Assembly (NCBI GenBank): GCA_031260095.1
Contig: JAIRKN010000177.1
Coordinates: forward strand, 1 to 9,596
DNA from: Tannerella sp.
GTDB taxonomy: Bacteria; Bacteroidota; Bacteroidia; Bacteroidales; Tannerellaceae
Direction of reading: 5' to 3'
DNA length: 9,596 nucleotides
How positions within the stretch are numbered: the stretch's first letter is position 1; each line of letters opens with the position of its first letter. The notes beneath the pieces were generated by a model, which saw nothing but the letters and a program-made list of their open reading frames with translations, did not search any database and was not told the origin of the DNA. This document shows positions 1 through 8,377 of this stretch, piece after piece. Both the position numbers and the translations under genes were made by a program.

Positions 1-1238
1 CGTCCGAAAGTGGTCGACTGACGCTCGGAAAGGATGATCAACCGGATTAAAAATATACCATAGATCAAGAGGACAAAGAATGAGCCGAGAAATCCAAATT
101 CCTCGCCTACCGTGCAGAATATGAAATCGGTATCCTGCTCGGGGACGTATTTCAGCTTCGTCTGCGTACCGTTCAGGAAACCTTTTCCCGTGAAGCCGCC
201 CGAACCAATGGCGATCTCGGACTGATTGACGTTGTAACCCGCACCGGATGGGTCGTCTTCCAGTCGTAAGGATACTTTTATCCGCTTTTGCTGGTGAGGT
301 TTCAGTAGATCGTTGAAGACGTAGTCGATCGAAAACATGAAAAGGAGCGAAATGATCGCAAATAAAGCCAGTAGAGCGTACCGCCACACGATCTTTCGGA
401 ATGAGTATGCTATTAAAAAGAAGGAAAAGCAGATAATTAGTGCAATAGATAGCCAGACCTGGTTGAAAGGCGTAATTGTGGAAATGATATAACCCGAAAT
501 GCCGGTAATAAGCGTGATCACCAGAATGGAATTGCTTAGCTTGCGTTCGTTGAGTACGAAACGCAACATTACGCATATAATCAAAAGGATCAAACAGCTT
601 ATGATCCACTCACTTACAGGCGTAAGGTTCCATATAAGCGCCTCGTATTTCAGTTCGAGAATGGAAATTACGGCGGCGCAAAGACTCGTTAATAATACGT
701 AGCCCGACATGCCTTCGCGGTAAAAAACCAGGCTAAAGATGAGAAAGACCAACGCCGATCCCGTTTCTTTCTGCAGGATGATGCACAAGGCCGGAAGCAG
801 TACGATACATGCCGCGATGGTGAAGTTCTTAACCGTTAGTAAGTTAAATTCGTACGTGTTCATGAAGCGGGCAAGCGCAAGGGCGGTCGCAAACTTGGCA
901 AATTCGGCCGGTTGCAGTCGGATAGATGACGTGATAACCAGCCACGAACGGGAGCCTTTGATGTCGGGGGCCAGAAAAATGGTCAGGATAAGTAACAGGA
1001 TGATAAGCGTATAGATCGGATAGGCGAATGTTTCAAAGAAGTTTTTGTCCAGCATCATGATTAGAAATATAAGAACGATGGAGGTGCCAATCCAGATGAG
1101 TTGCATGCCCGGACGTCCCGACGGATTGAAGAAGTTCGGATTGTCAAAGTCGAAGCTGGCGCCGCAGATACTGATCCATCCCGCCGTGATCATCAGGACA
1201 TACAAGAGTATTGTATACCAGTCGACCGCCTTCCACAT
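1..1238 (-). CDS. rodA: RodA, SEDS peptidoglycan glycosyltransferase (C-terminus missing)
   Basis: Polytopic inner-membrane enzyme that polymerises lipid II into glycan strands with PBP2 in the elongasome. I translated it by hand from an ATG at 1238; 412 complete codons are visible before the frame leaves the window. SEDS signatures are clear: GSRSW at 95-99, QPAEFAK at 109-115, QKETGSALV at 156-164, GAGYN at 332-336, AIGSGG at 343-348, and TDFIF at 370-374, whose Asp371 aligns with the residue I take to be catalytic. About 105 extra residues (roughly 178-282) with about four hydrophobic segments lie between the QKETG helix and the large periplasmic loop. E. coli RodA (370 aa) lacks them; I believe longer RodA proteins are usual in Bacteroidota. 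The start lies 10 nt after the mrdA stop, so the genes are co-transcribed and probably translationally linked. Confidence 0.97.
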   Translation of the reverse strand, partial: MWKAVDWYTILLYVLMITAGWISICGASFDFDNPNFFNPSGRPGMQLIWIGTSIVLIFLIMMLDKNFFETFAYPIYTLIILLLILTIFLAPDIKGSRSWLVITSSIRLQPAEFAKFATALALARFMNTYEFNLLTVKNFTIAACIVLLPALCIILQKETGSALVFLIFSLVFYREGMSGYVLLTSLCAAVISILELKYEALIWNLTPVSEWIISCLILLIICVMLRFVLNERKLSNSILVITLITGISGYIISTITPFNQVWLSIALIICFSFFLIAYSFRKIVWRYALLALFAIISLLFMFSIDYVFNDLLKPHQQKRIKVSLRLEDDPSGAGYNVNQSEIAIGSGGFTGKGFLNGTQTKLKYVPEQDTDFIFCTVGEEFGFLGSFFVLLIYGIFLIRLIILSERQSTTFG

Positions 1239-1248
1239 GTCGGTTTTT

Positions 1249-3150
1249 TTATGTAGTATCGCTTCCCTCATCTTCTTGCGCTTTTTTGATGTAGTTGACG
1301 GACCCGGGCAGCGTACTCCAGTTCTGCATCTGCCACTCCTTCCATCGATCAATCTCGGGGATCTCGCCGTAAAAATATTTCTGAAGCATCAGTCGCGCGA
1401 CGGGTACGGCGATCGTAGCCCCCCATCCTCCGTTCTCGACGTATACGGCAATGGCAACCTTCGGATTATTCATCGGAGCAAAGGCTATACATGCCGAATG
1501 ATCGCGACCGTGAGGGTTCTGAACCGTTCCTGTCTTTCCGCAAACTTCTACATCGGGCAATTGCATTTGACGACACGTCCCCCACATCACCGATGCACGC
1601 ATGCCCTCTACCACACTGTCGTAATATTCTTTATTGATTCCCGTATATTTCGGTGTACGGTACGACGCTTCCAGTTCAGCACCCTGTATCTCATGTACGA
1701 CATGGGGAACAATGAAACTGCCGCGGTTTGCAATCGTTGCCGCAAGGTTGCAGATTTGCAGAGGGGTCGCATTAATCTCGCCCTGGCCGATCGCAATGGA
1801 GATGATGCTGCCCGAACTCCAACGTTTGTTATGTGCCTTGTCGTAGACATTGCTGTTGGGGATGTAACCGCGGTGTTCTCCCGGCAAATCAACTCCCAGG
1901 GGATAACCGAATCCCTGTGCGACGATGTGGTTCTTCCAGACGTCGAACGCTTCCTGGATCGTTTTGTAGCGCGAACGACTGTCCAGCATATCACGCAATC
2001 CCCAGCAATAGTATGCATTGCACGACGTCGCCAGGGATGGGATGAACGTGATAGGTGAAAAATGAGAATGACAGCCAATCCGCTTCCCCCCACCCAAAGG
2101 ATATCCTCCGGGGCAGGAGTAGGCTTTATCTTTCGTGATAACGCCTTCCTGTAAAAAAACAAGTCCCTGAGCCGGCTTGAATGTTGATCCGGGAGAGTAT
2201 GAGCCCATGATGGAACGGTCGAGTAGCGGTCTTTGAGGATCACGTTCCAGGATCTGGTAATTTTGTCCGCGCTGCCGTCCGCCGATCAACAGGCTTGGGT
2301 CGTATGAAGGCGACGTTACGAGGCAAAGGATTTCGCCCGTGGCAGGCTCTATCATAACAATAGCACCCAGTTTGTTCCGCATCAACGTTTCTCCGTAGGT
2401 CTGCAATTCCATATCAATAGACAGGGTTATATTTTTACCCGATACCGGCGCTTCGTCGTATTTGCCGTCCTCGTATTTCCCCTTGATACGTCCATGTACA
2501 TCGCGCAAGAGGATCTCCATGCCTTTTTCTCCACGAAGGATCTTTTCATAAAAACGCTCCACTCCCGACCGACCGGAACGATCACTTTGTACATAATAAT
2601 CATCATTTTCTATATCCCGACGGGTCACTTCTCCCAGGCTTCCCAGTATGTTGGCCCCGTTCACGCATCCGTATTCCCGCAAGGCACGGTTTCGTATATA
2701 AAATCCCGGGAACTTGTAGAACTTTTCCTGTAAAACGCCGTATTCATTTGCGGACAACTGATTCATAAATACTTGCGGTACATGCGGAGAATAGCCCGGC
2801 GTCTGGGTTTTTATGACGGACATGCGTTTGTCAAAAAACTCTTTCGTGATACCTACCGTCCGGCAAAAGTCAATCGTGTCAAACTGTTTTATTTCACGCA
2901 TGATTACCATCACATCATAAGACGGCTGGTTATAAACGAGCAGTTTCCCGTTGCGGTCGTAAATCACACCACGGGAAGGATACAGGGTACGCCTCTGAAA
3001 AGCATTACTGTCCGCCCATTTCTTATAGTCATCACTCACGATCTGCAGAAAAAAAAGCCGGATGATGAATATAAGCAGCAATACAATGACGGCGCCGGCA
3101 ATGACATACCGTCTGTTATCGTATAAATATTTCTTCCTGTTATTCCCCAC
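1249..3150 (-). CDS. mrdA: Penicillin-binding protein 2 (MrdA), elongation-specific DD-transpeptidase
   Basis: Class B PBP of 633 aa that cross-links the peptidoglycan made by its partner RodA. It has a short cytoplasmic N-terminus, one membrane anchor at about 15-37, and a pedestal domain opening with RGVIYDRNG at 60-68. The transpeptidase domain contains the SxxK box (Ser322-Thr-Phe-Lys325, in SPGSTFKP), SCN at 376-378 and KTGT at 539-542, so all catalytic motifs are intact. Cys346 and Cys360 bracket a glycine-rich loop before the SCN box and could form a periplasmic disulfide. The start is GTG: an in-frame TGA lies five codons upstream and the next Met is residue 81, past the anchor. The gene overlaps the end of mreD by 11 nt, and a GAGG lies 10 nt before the GTG. 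Beta-lactams that select PBP2 would be its inhibitors by family knowledge. Confidence 0.98.
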   Translation of the reverse strand: MGNNRKKYLYDNRRYVIAGAVIVLLLIFIIRLFFLQIVSDDYKKWADSNAFQRRTLYPSRGVIYDRNGKLLVYNQPSYDVMVIMREIKQFDTIDFCRTVGITKEFFDKRMSVIKTQTPGYSPHVPQVFMNQLSANEYGVLQEKFYKFPGFYIRNRALREYGCVNGANILGSLGEVTRRDIENDDYYVQSDRSGRSGVERFYEKILRGEKGMEILLRDVHGRIKGKYEDGKYDEAPVSGKNITLSIDMELQTYGETLMRNKLGAIVMIEPATGEILCLVTSPSYDPSLLIGGRQRGQNYQILERDPQRPLLDRSIMGSYSPGSTFKPAQGLVFLQEGVITKDKAYSCPGGYPLGGGKRIGCHSHFSPITFIPSLATSCNAYYCWGLRDMLDSRSRYKTIQEAFDVWKNHIVAQGFGYPLGVDLPGEHRGYIPNSNVYDKAHNKRWSSGSIISIAIGQGEINATPLQICNLAATIANRGSFIVPHVVHEIQGAELEASYRTPKYTGINKEYYDSVVEGMRASVMWGTCRQMQLPDVEVCGKTGTVQNPHGRDHSACIAFAPMNNPKVAIAVYVENGGWGATIAVPVARLMLQKYFYGEIPEIDRWKEWQMQNWSTLPGSVNYIKKAQEDEGSDTT

Positions 3151-3661
3151 TTCTCTTTTTCCTCAGGTTAAATGCTTCAATAATCAAAATCAATAACAGG
3201 GACAGGAGTATACTCAGTGTCATTCTTATCATCATAAACAGGGGCTGAAAGAATGTAAACGCTTCGACCACAAATAAAACGGCATGATGAAGGGTCACCA
3301 CTACCAGTGCATAGCGAATAAATCGGGCATATCCGAACAGATTATAAGAGGGTATACTCCCTTCCGGCATTTTTTTCATATCGACAAAACGCTCCAGTAA
3401 AGGCGTACATACAAACCCGGTAAACGAACATGCGGCGGCATGCAGACCAAACGTATTGGAGAATATATCCACAACAAGCCCTAACAGAAATGAGATCATG
3501 ATAACGCCCGAACGTGTCATGTCGACCGGTAATTTCAGAATTACATATATATATATGAACGGCGTGACAATTCGGAACAGATGTATGTTATTCATAACCA
3601 GCACCTGCAACAATACAAACACGATAAAATAAACGGCAACACGCAGCCATGTCCTAATCAT
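3140..3661 (-). CDS. mreD: MreD, rod-shape-determining membrane protein
   Basis: Small hydrophobic inner-membrane protein (173 aa) that partners MreC in linking MreB filaments to RodA-PBP2. Hydrophobic segments are visible at about 6-24, 31-45, 52-68, 74-90, 115-134 and 140-163, followed by a basic tail (RKKR, 167-170). The segment GLVVDIFSNTFGLHAAA at 61-77 is the best-conserved part of the family in this lineage. The ATG overlaps the mreC stop as ATGA (4 nt), and the gene overlaps mrdA by 11 nt at its end, so it is tightly coupled on both sides. It has an unusually strong Shine-Dalgarno for this phylum, listed separately. MreD is poorly conserved between phyla, so the call rests on size, topology and position between mreC and mrdA. 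Confidence 0.95.
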   Translation of the reverse strand: MIRTWLRVAVYFIVFVLLQVLVMNNIHLFRIVTPFIYIYVILKLPVDMTRSGVIMISFLLGLVVDIFSNTFGLHAAACSFTGFVCTPLLERFVDMKKMPEGSIPSYNLFGYARFIRYALVVVTLHHAVLFVVEAFTFFQPLFMMIRMTLSILLSLLLILIIEAFNLRKKRSGE

Positions 3662-4518
3662 TCTTCGTCACCTCCTTTTTCTATTTTCCACTGTTCCTCC
3701 TGTGCGTTATTCTTAATAACGCATAATGCGTTCAATGAGTGAAAATCCGTGGCAAGACGCACTTTCAGTGAATAAAAATTATCATCCCGCTGTTTGTTGT
3801 ACGACTCAACAATACCCGCCATGATCCCGGGCGGAAACACGGCTGAATAGCCACTCGTCACAATCGTATCGCCCACTTCAAACACGGCATGGGTCGGAAG
3901 TTCTTCAAGATAAGCATAAGCGACGTCCCCCCCCTTCCACGACAAGGGGCCGGAAAAGTTAGTGCCCTTTACTTTACAACTGATATTCAGTTTTGTATTC
4001 ATAAGGGATATCACAACCGAATAATGCTCTTTCACCGTCATCACAATACCGACAACGCCATAAGGAGATATAACTCCCATATCCGGACGTATTCCCTCTT
4101 TCGATCCTTTATTGATCGTGATGTAATTATTAATATAGGAAGTAGTGTTGTTTACGACCCTGGCAGGTATAAACTCGTAGGTATAAGTCCCGCTTATGAT
4201 GGTATCTCCCAAGAAAACAGGGTTAATATTTATTGTATCCAGGGAGAGTTCTTTTAATTGTTCGCGCAGACGGATGACTTCCATTTCAAGCATACTGCTA
4301 CGTTCAAGAAGTTCCTGGTTTACTTTCTGAAGATCAAGAAAAGAAAATACAGCGCCGGATATTGAGGATATGTTACCCGTTATCATATTGGCCGAGGTTA
4401 ACATCATATTCCGCTGGTAAGCATTATTTCTGTAGATAAGTACAAAGGAGGCTGTTTCACATAAAATAAACAGAATCCAATGTCTTTTAGATACCAGAAA
4501 GGCCAACAGCTTTTGCAT
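3658..4518 (-). CDS. mreC: MreC, rod-shape-determining periplasmic scaffold protein
   Basis: Bitopic protein (286 aa) that assembles in the periplasm and activates PBP2-RodA. It has a cytoplasmic N-terminus of about 13 residues, a single membrane helix at about 14-29, a heptad-like segment at about 62-92 (leucine, glutamate and arginine rich, predicted coiled coil for dimerisation), and then the beta-rich core. Core hallmarks are INKGSKEGIRPDMGVI at 135-150, followed by GVVGIV at 154-159, and GDTIVTSGYSAVFPPGI at 216-232. The end is short and acidic. The ATG at 4518 lies 8 nt after the mreB stop and the TGA overlaps the mreD ATG. Length and layout match Bacteroidota MreC. Nothing is missing. 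Confidence 0.96.
   Translation of the reverse strand: MQKLLAFLVSKRHWILFILCETASFVLIYRNNAYQRNMMLTSANMITGNISSISGAVFSFLDLQKVNQELLERSSMLEMEVIRLREQLKELSLDTININPVFLGDTIISGTYTYEFIPARVVNNTTSYINNYITINKGSKEGIRPDMGVISPYGVVGIVMTVKEHYSVVISLMNTKLNISCKVKGTNFSGPLSWKGGDVAYAYLEELPTHAVFEVGDTIVTSGYSAVFPPGIMAGIVESYNKQRDDNFYSLKVRLATDFHSLNALCVIKNNAQEEQWKIEKGGDEE
3668..3678 (-). promoter_or_regulatory. Near-perfect Shine-Dalgarno of mreD
   Basis: The minus strand reads AAAGGAGGTGA inside the last codons of mreC, with 9 nt between GGAGG and the mreD ATG at 3661. This is the full anti-Shine-Dalgarno complement at a usable spacing. The leaders of grpE, dnaJ, mreB and rodA are A-rich or lack such a site. The same bases encode Lys-Gly-Gly-Asp at the MreC C-terminus, so coding constraint could explain part of the match. 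Confidence 0.7.
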
Positions 4519-4526
4519 ATCACGAA

Positions 4527-5549
4527 CTAATTCCTGTAAAGAAAATTGAACTTATTCAGATTTTTTAATGCAATACCTGTTCCGCGCGCTACCGCACGAA
4601 GCGGATCTTCGACAACGCGGAACTGAATATTTATTTTATCCGTAAGACGTTTCTCTAAACCGCGCATCAAAGCGCCTCCTCCTGCCAGATAGATCCCGTT
4701 ATGGACAATATCGGCATACAGTTCAGGAGGAGTATTTTCCAGTGTAGTCATAATGGTCGTCTCCACTTTCTGGATAGATTTATCCAGGCAGTGAGCGATT
4801 TCCTGATAAGAGATAGGAACTTCCATCGGCAGAGAAGTCATTTGGTTCGGCCCGTAGACAACATAATCATCCGGCGGATTTTCCAGTGAAGTAAGTACGG
4901 AACCTACATTTATTTTTATCGCCTCCGCCGTACGCTCTCCGACCTTCACATTGTGCTGGCGGCGCATATACTCCATAATATCTCCGGTAAAAACATCTCC
5001 GGCCGTACGGATAGACGTTTTCGTCACAATACCGCCCAGGGAAATAACAGCCACTTCGGTCGTCCCTCCCCCGATATCTACGACCATGTGCCCTTCCGGC
5101 GCTTCCACATCAATACCGATACCTACAGCGGCCGCCATAGGCTCATCAATCAGGTAAACCTCACGTCCGCCGGCTCTTTCCGAAGAATCCCGGACGGCCC
5201 GGCGTTCTACCTCCGTAGAGCCTGAGGGCACACAGATAACAATTCGTAACGGGGGAGAAAACCAACGGTTTTTAAAATTTATCATTTTTATCATACCGCG
5301 TATCATCTGCTCCGCCGCATAGAAGTCTGCGATCACGCCATCTCCCAGGGGACGTATAGTCCGTATATCATCATGTGTTTTTTCGTACATCAGGCGCGCC
5401 TGTTCCCCGACGGCAAGCACCTTGTCGGTCCGCCGGTCTAACGCCACCACGGAGGGAGCGTCGACCATAATTTTATCATCACAGATAATGATTGTATTTG
5501 CCGTACCCAGATCAATGGCTATATCTTTAGTAAAAGAGAATAATCCCAT
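4527..5549 (-). CDS. mreB: MreB, actin-like cell-shape filament protein
   Basis: Cytoplasmic, membrane-associated ATPase (340 aa) whose short filaments orient the elongasome around the cell. Actin-fold motifs in order: phosphate-1 loop AIDLGTANT at 11-19; the connecting region with IDEPMAAAVG at 134-143, where Glu136 is the expected catalytic residue; phosphate-2 loop VVDIGGGTTEVAV at 156-168; and the adenosine motif YLAGGGALMRG at 287-297. The N-terminal MGLFSF probably helps membrane binding. Length is normal for the family. It begins 25 nt after purH with an A-rich leader (eight consecutive A on the coding strand) and no Shine-Dalgarno, typical of Bacteroidota. It is the first gene of the mreBCD-mrdA-rodA block and very likely shares the purH transcript, since no convincing promoter lies in the short gap. 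Confidence 0.99.
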   Translation of the reverse strand: MGLFSFTKDIAIDLGTANTIIICDDKIMVDAPSVVALDRRTDKVLAVGEQARLMYEKTHDDIRTIRPLGDGVIADFYAAEQMIRGMIKMINFKNRWFSPPLRIVICVPSGSTEVERRAVRDSSERAGGREVYLIDEPMAAAVGIGIDVEAPEGHMVVDIGGGTTEVAVISLGGIVTKTSIRTAGDVFTGDIMEYMRRQHNVKVGERTAEAIKINVGSVLTSLENPPDDYVVYGPNQMTSLPMEVPISYQEIAHCLDKSIQKVETTIMTTLENTPPELYADIVHNGIYLAGGGALMRGLEKRLTDKINIQFRVVEDPLRAVARGTGIALKNLNKFNFLYRN

Positions 5550-5574
5550 AAGTTTATCTTTTTTTTAAAATTGA

Positions 5575-7101
5575 TTAATGTTTAAAGTGACGAATGCCTG
5601 TTTTCACCATACTCAATCCATGTTCGTCACAATAGGCTACCGACAATTTATCATTGATGGAGCCTCCCGGCTGTATAACGGCTGTGATACCGGCTTCTTT
5701 TGCTATTTCCACACAGTCGGGGAACGGGAAAAACGCATCGGACGCCATCACGGATCCATTCAGGTCGAAGTGAAACGAACGCGCTTTTTCTATCGCCTGT
5801 TTCAGTGCATCCACACGCGACGTCTGCCCTACTCCACTGGCGCATAACTGCCTGTTTTTAACTAACGTAATGGCATTGGATTTGCTATGTTTCACCAGTT
5901 TATTTGCAAATAGCAAATCTGATATTTCCGACTCCGTGGGTTTCTTCAACGTCATCGGTTCCAGATCGGCAGCGGTCTGAATACTTGCATCACGATCCTG
6001 CACAAGCGCTCCATTCAGCAAAGAGCGGAACTGTTTTGCCGGAGCCTTTTCGGACGGTTTACGTTTCAGGATAATGCGGTTTTTCTTTTGCATCAGGATC
6101 TCCAACGCATCATCCGTATAATCCGGTGCAATCACCACTTCAAAAAAGATTTTGTTTATTTCTTCCGCCGCATCCTTACCAATCGTATCATTGGTGACTA
6201 ATATACCTCCGAACGCCGAAACCGGATCTCCCGCCAAAGCGTCTGTCCAGGCTTCCAAAACAGTAGGACGCGATGCGATACCGCACGCATTGTTGTGTTT
6301 CAGGATCGCAAACGTCAACTCATCAAATTCATCAATCAGCGTAATCGCCGAATCAATGTCCAGCAAATTGTTGTAGGATATTTCCTTTCCATGAAGTTTC
6401 TCAAACAAAGAATCGAAATCACCGTAAAACACGCCTTTCTGATGAGGATTTTCGCCATAACGCATCACCTGCGCCTTATCCGCCGCAAAACGGAAAGCCG
6501 AATCTTCTCCCCTGTCGAAATAATTGAATATAGCGCTATCATAACCCGAGGAAACGGCAAACGCTTCTTTTGCAAACCATTTGCGGTCTTCCGTCGTCGT
6601 TTGCGCTCCTTTTTCTTCCAATAAGCGCATGAACGGCGCGTATTGATTTTTGGACGCTACGATAACAACCTCCTTATAATTTTTAGCCGCAGCGCGTATC
6701 AGTGAAATACCGCCTATATCTATTTTTTCTATGATTTCGGACGCTCCGGCTCCGGACGCCACGGTTTCTTCAAAAGGATATAAGTCTACGATTACAAGGT
6801 CTATCTCCGGTATTTCGTATTGCTTAAGTTGTTCGTTATCATTTGCATGATCACGGCGAGCCAGTATGCCGCCAAATACTTTCGGATGAAGAGTTTTGAC
6901 ACGTCCGCCCAAAATAGAGGGATAGCTTGTCAATGCTTCAACAGACTCGCAGGATAAACCTAACGATTCTATAAATTGTTGCGTACCACCCGTTGATACG
7001 AACCGAACCTCTTCGGAATGAAGTTTTTTAAGTATATCATCTAACCCGTCTTTATGGTAGACGGAAACCAGTGCGCGTTTTATTTTTTTTTCTCTTTCCA
7101 T
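5575..7101 (-). CDS. purH: PurH, bifunctional AICAR formyltransferase / IMP cyclohydrolase
   Basis: Cytosolic enzyme of 508 aa for the last two steps of de novo purine synthesis: formylation of AICAR with 10-formyl-THF to FAICAR, then ring closure to IMP. The N-terminal MGS-like cyclohydrolase domain spans about 8-150, with VSTGGT at 35-40 and the block SILGGRVKTLHPKVFGGIL at 62-80. The C-terminal transformylase domain has RYGENPHQ at 214-221 and KHNNACG at 267-273; Lys268 and His269 are the expected catalytic pair (human Lys266 and His267). It also has DPVSAFGG at 292-299 and ends in the family-typical TGIRHFKH. The ATG at 7101 is preceded by AAAAAGGCAAA. It is the first gene of the unit that continues into mreB. 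Confidence 0.99.
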   Translation of the reverse strand: MEREKKIKRALVSVYHKDGLDDILKKLHSEEVRFVSTGGTQQFIESLGLSCESVEALTSYPSILGGRVKTLHPKVFGGILARRDHANDNEQLKQYEIPEIDLVIVDLYPFEETVASGAGASEIIEKIDIGGISLIRAAAKNYKEVVIVASKNQYAPFMRLLEEKGAQTTTEDRKWFAKEAFAVSSGYDSAIFNYFDRGEDSAFRFAADKAQVMRYGENPHQKGVFYGDFDSLFEKLHGKEISYNNLLDIDSAITLIDEFDELTFAILKHNNACGIASRPTVLEAWTDALAGDPVSAFGGILVTNDTIGKDAAEEINKIFFEVVIAPDYTDDALEILMQKKNRIILKRKPSEKAPAKQFRSLLNGALVQDRDASIQTAADLEPMTLKKPTESEISDLLFANKLVKHSKSNAITLVKNRQLCASGVGQTSRVDALKQAIEKARSFHFDLNGSVMASDAFFPFPDCVEIAKEAGITAVIQPGGSINDKLSVAYCDEHGLSMVKTGIRHFKH

Positions 7102-7103
7102 TT

Positions 7104-7153
7104 TGCCTTTTTAAGAAACAGCACAAAAGTAACGATTAATTTTCAAAAAGGCA
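7104..7153. promoter_or_regulatory. purH operon promoter region with flanking inverted repeat
   Basis: On the minus strand TACTTTTG (7124-7131) is an exact match to the Bacteroidota -7 consensus TAnnTTTG, placing transcription start near 7117, about 16 nt before the purH ATG. No clear -33 TTTG lies at the usual spacing, so the promoter is only moderately supported. A perfect 9-bp inverted repeat, TGCCTTTTT at 7104-7112 and AAAAAGGCA at 7145-7153, brackets the box. One arm overlaps the purH ribosome-binding stretch. The arms are A/T-rich, so chance is possible. Confidence 0.5.
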
Positions 7154-7167
7154 TACAATTAGAACAT

Positions 7168-7184
7168 AAAAAATCACATTTTTT
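7168..7184 (-). terminator. Weak A/T-only hairpin after dnaJ, possible terminator
   Basis: The coding strand just past the dnaJ stop reads AAAAAAT-GTG-ATTTTTT, a 7-bp stem with a 3-nt loop whose 3' arm is a run of U. It lacks G/C pairs, so it would be a poor intrinsic terminator. It is the only structure between dnaJ and the purH promoter, and some read-through into purH is plausible. Confidence 0.3.
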
Positions 7185-7185
7185 G

Positions 7186-8361
7186 TCAGCCCACTAAGTT
7201 TCTGAATTTATTGAATATTTTTTCTTTTATGGACTGATTCGGTTGAAAATTCGGTGAAGACTGCATTTGTTTCATTTTTGTCTTCTCTTCCGCCGACAAA
7301 ACTTCCGGGATATATACGCTTACATTCACGAGCAAATCACCTGTTCCGTATCCATTTATCGACGGCAACCCTTTGCCGCGCAAACGCAGTACCTTTCCGG
7401 GCTGCGTTCCGGCCTCCACTTTCACTTTAGCACGCCCTTCAATGGTCGGCACTTCGACCGTATCGCCAAGCGAGGCCTGGGGAATAGTAAGCAACAAGTT
7501 ATAAACCAGATCATTCTCATCGCGTATCAGTTCTTTGTCCGGTTCTTCCTCTATCACCACCAGCAGATCGCCGTTTACACCGCCACGACGCGCCGCATTA
7601 CCCTTACCGCGCACAGAAAGCTGCATACCCTCCATAACGCCTGCCGGAATATTGATACTGATTACTTCCTCGTCACGGACGACGCCTTCGCCATTACATA
7701 CGGGACATTTATTAACAATCACCCGTCCCTGTCCGCCACAGGTAGGACAGACGCTCTGGGTCTGCATCTGTCCGAGTATCGTATTGGATACGCGCGTGAC
7801 ATAGCCGCTTCCATGACACGTATTACACGTCGTAATACTCTTGTCGTCTTCCGCTCCGCTACCATGACAGGTCGCGCATGGAATATATTTTCTTACTTTG
7901 ATTTTTTTCTCTACACCGTGGGCGATCTCTTTCAGATTCAGTTTAACTTTCACCCGTAAATCCGAACCTCTCTGAACCGCTTGTCCGCCGCCGCCGCGCG
8001 AACGTCCGCTGAATCCGCTAAATCCACCGAAACTGCCGAATCCGCCAAAATGTCCGCCAAACAAATCGCCGAACTGTTCGAAGATATCATCCATCGACAT
8101 TCCTCCGCCGCTATATCCGCCCCCGGCGGCCGAACTTCCGACACCTGCATGGCCAAACTGATCATATCGCTGGCGTTTCTCCGGATTACTCAACACATCG
8201 TAAGCCTCCGCAGCCTCTTTAAACTTCTCCTCCGCTTCCTTATCGCCCGGATTTTTATCCGGATGATACTGTATCGCCTTTTTTCGGTAGGCAGACTTTA
8301 TCTCATCAGCCGGTGCACTCTTACTAACGCCCAAAACCTCATAATAATCTCTTTTCGCCAT
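7186..8361 (-). CDS. dnaJ: DnaJ, Hsp40 co-chaperone of DnaK
   Basis: Class I Hsp40 (391 aa), cytosolic; it delivers unfolded clients to DnaK and stimulates its ATPase. The J domain covers about 4-68 with the invariant HPD at 33-35. A Gly/Phe-rich linker follows at about 70-128. The zinc domain has all four CxxCxGxG units: CATCHGSG at 162, CNTCHGSG at 179, CPTCGGQG at 205 and CPVCNGEG at 219. The C-terminal substrate-binding and dimerisation domains follow, with [19 protein letters not shown] at 325-343. Nothing is truncated. It lies 122 bp after grpE on the same strand and ends 84 bp before purH. The leader is A-rich without a Shine-Dalgarno. Co-expression with grpE is expected, though the gap is long enough for its own control. 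Confidence 0.99.
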   Translation of the reverse strand: MAKRDYYEVLGVSKSAPADEIKSAYRKKAIQYHPDKNPGDKEAEEKFKEAAEAYDVLSNPEKRQRYDQFGHAGVGSSAAGGGYSGGGMSMDDIFEQFGDLFGGHFGGFGSFGGFSGFSGRSRGGGGQAVQRGSDLRVKVKLNLKEIAHGVEKKIKVRKYIPCATCHGSGAEDDKSITTCNTCHGSGYVTRVSNTILGQMQTQSVCPTCGGQGRVIVNKCPVCNGEGVVRDEEVISINIPAGVMEGMQLSVRGKGNAARRGGVNGDLLVVIEEEPDKELIRDENDLVYNLLLTIPQASLGDTVEVPTIEGRAKVKVEAGTQPGKVLRLRGKGLPSINGYGTGDLLVNVSVYIPEVLSAEEKTKMKQMQSSPNFQPNQSIKEKIFNKFRNLVG

Positions 8362-8377
8362 TTTTTATTTTGTTAAT

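Noticed and set aside
1045..2058. 337-codon plus-strand open frame opposite mrdA
   Set aside because: It is antisense to the transpeptidase domain of PBP2, which has all catalytic motifs. The translated product has no recognisable domain and is a codon-bias shadow.
1608..2243. 211-codon minus-strand frame inside mrdA
   Set aside because: It overlaps mrdA out of frame over its catalytic region. It is Arg/Ser-rich with no family likeness.
7267..7959. 230-codon plus-strand open frame opposite dnaJ
   Set aside because: It is antisense to the DnaJ zinc and C-terminal domains. The peptide looks like reversed codons of DnaJ, with no own start signals.
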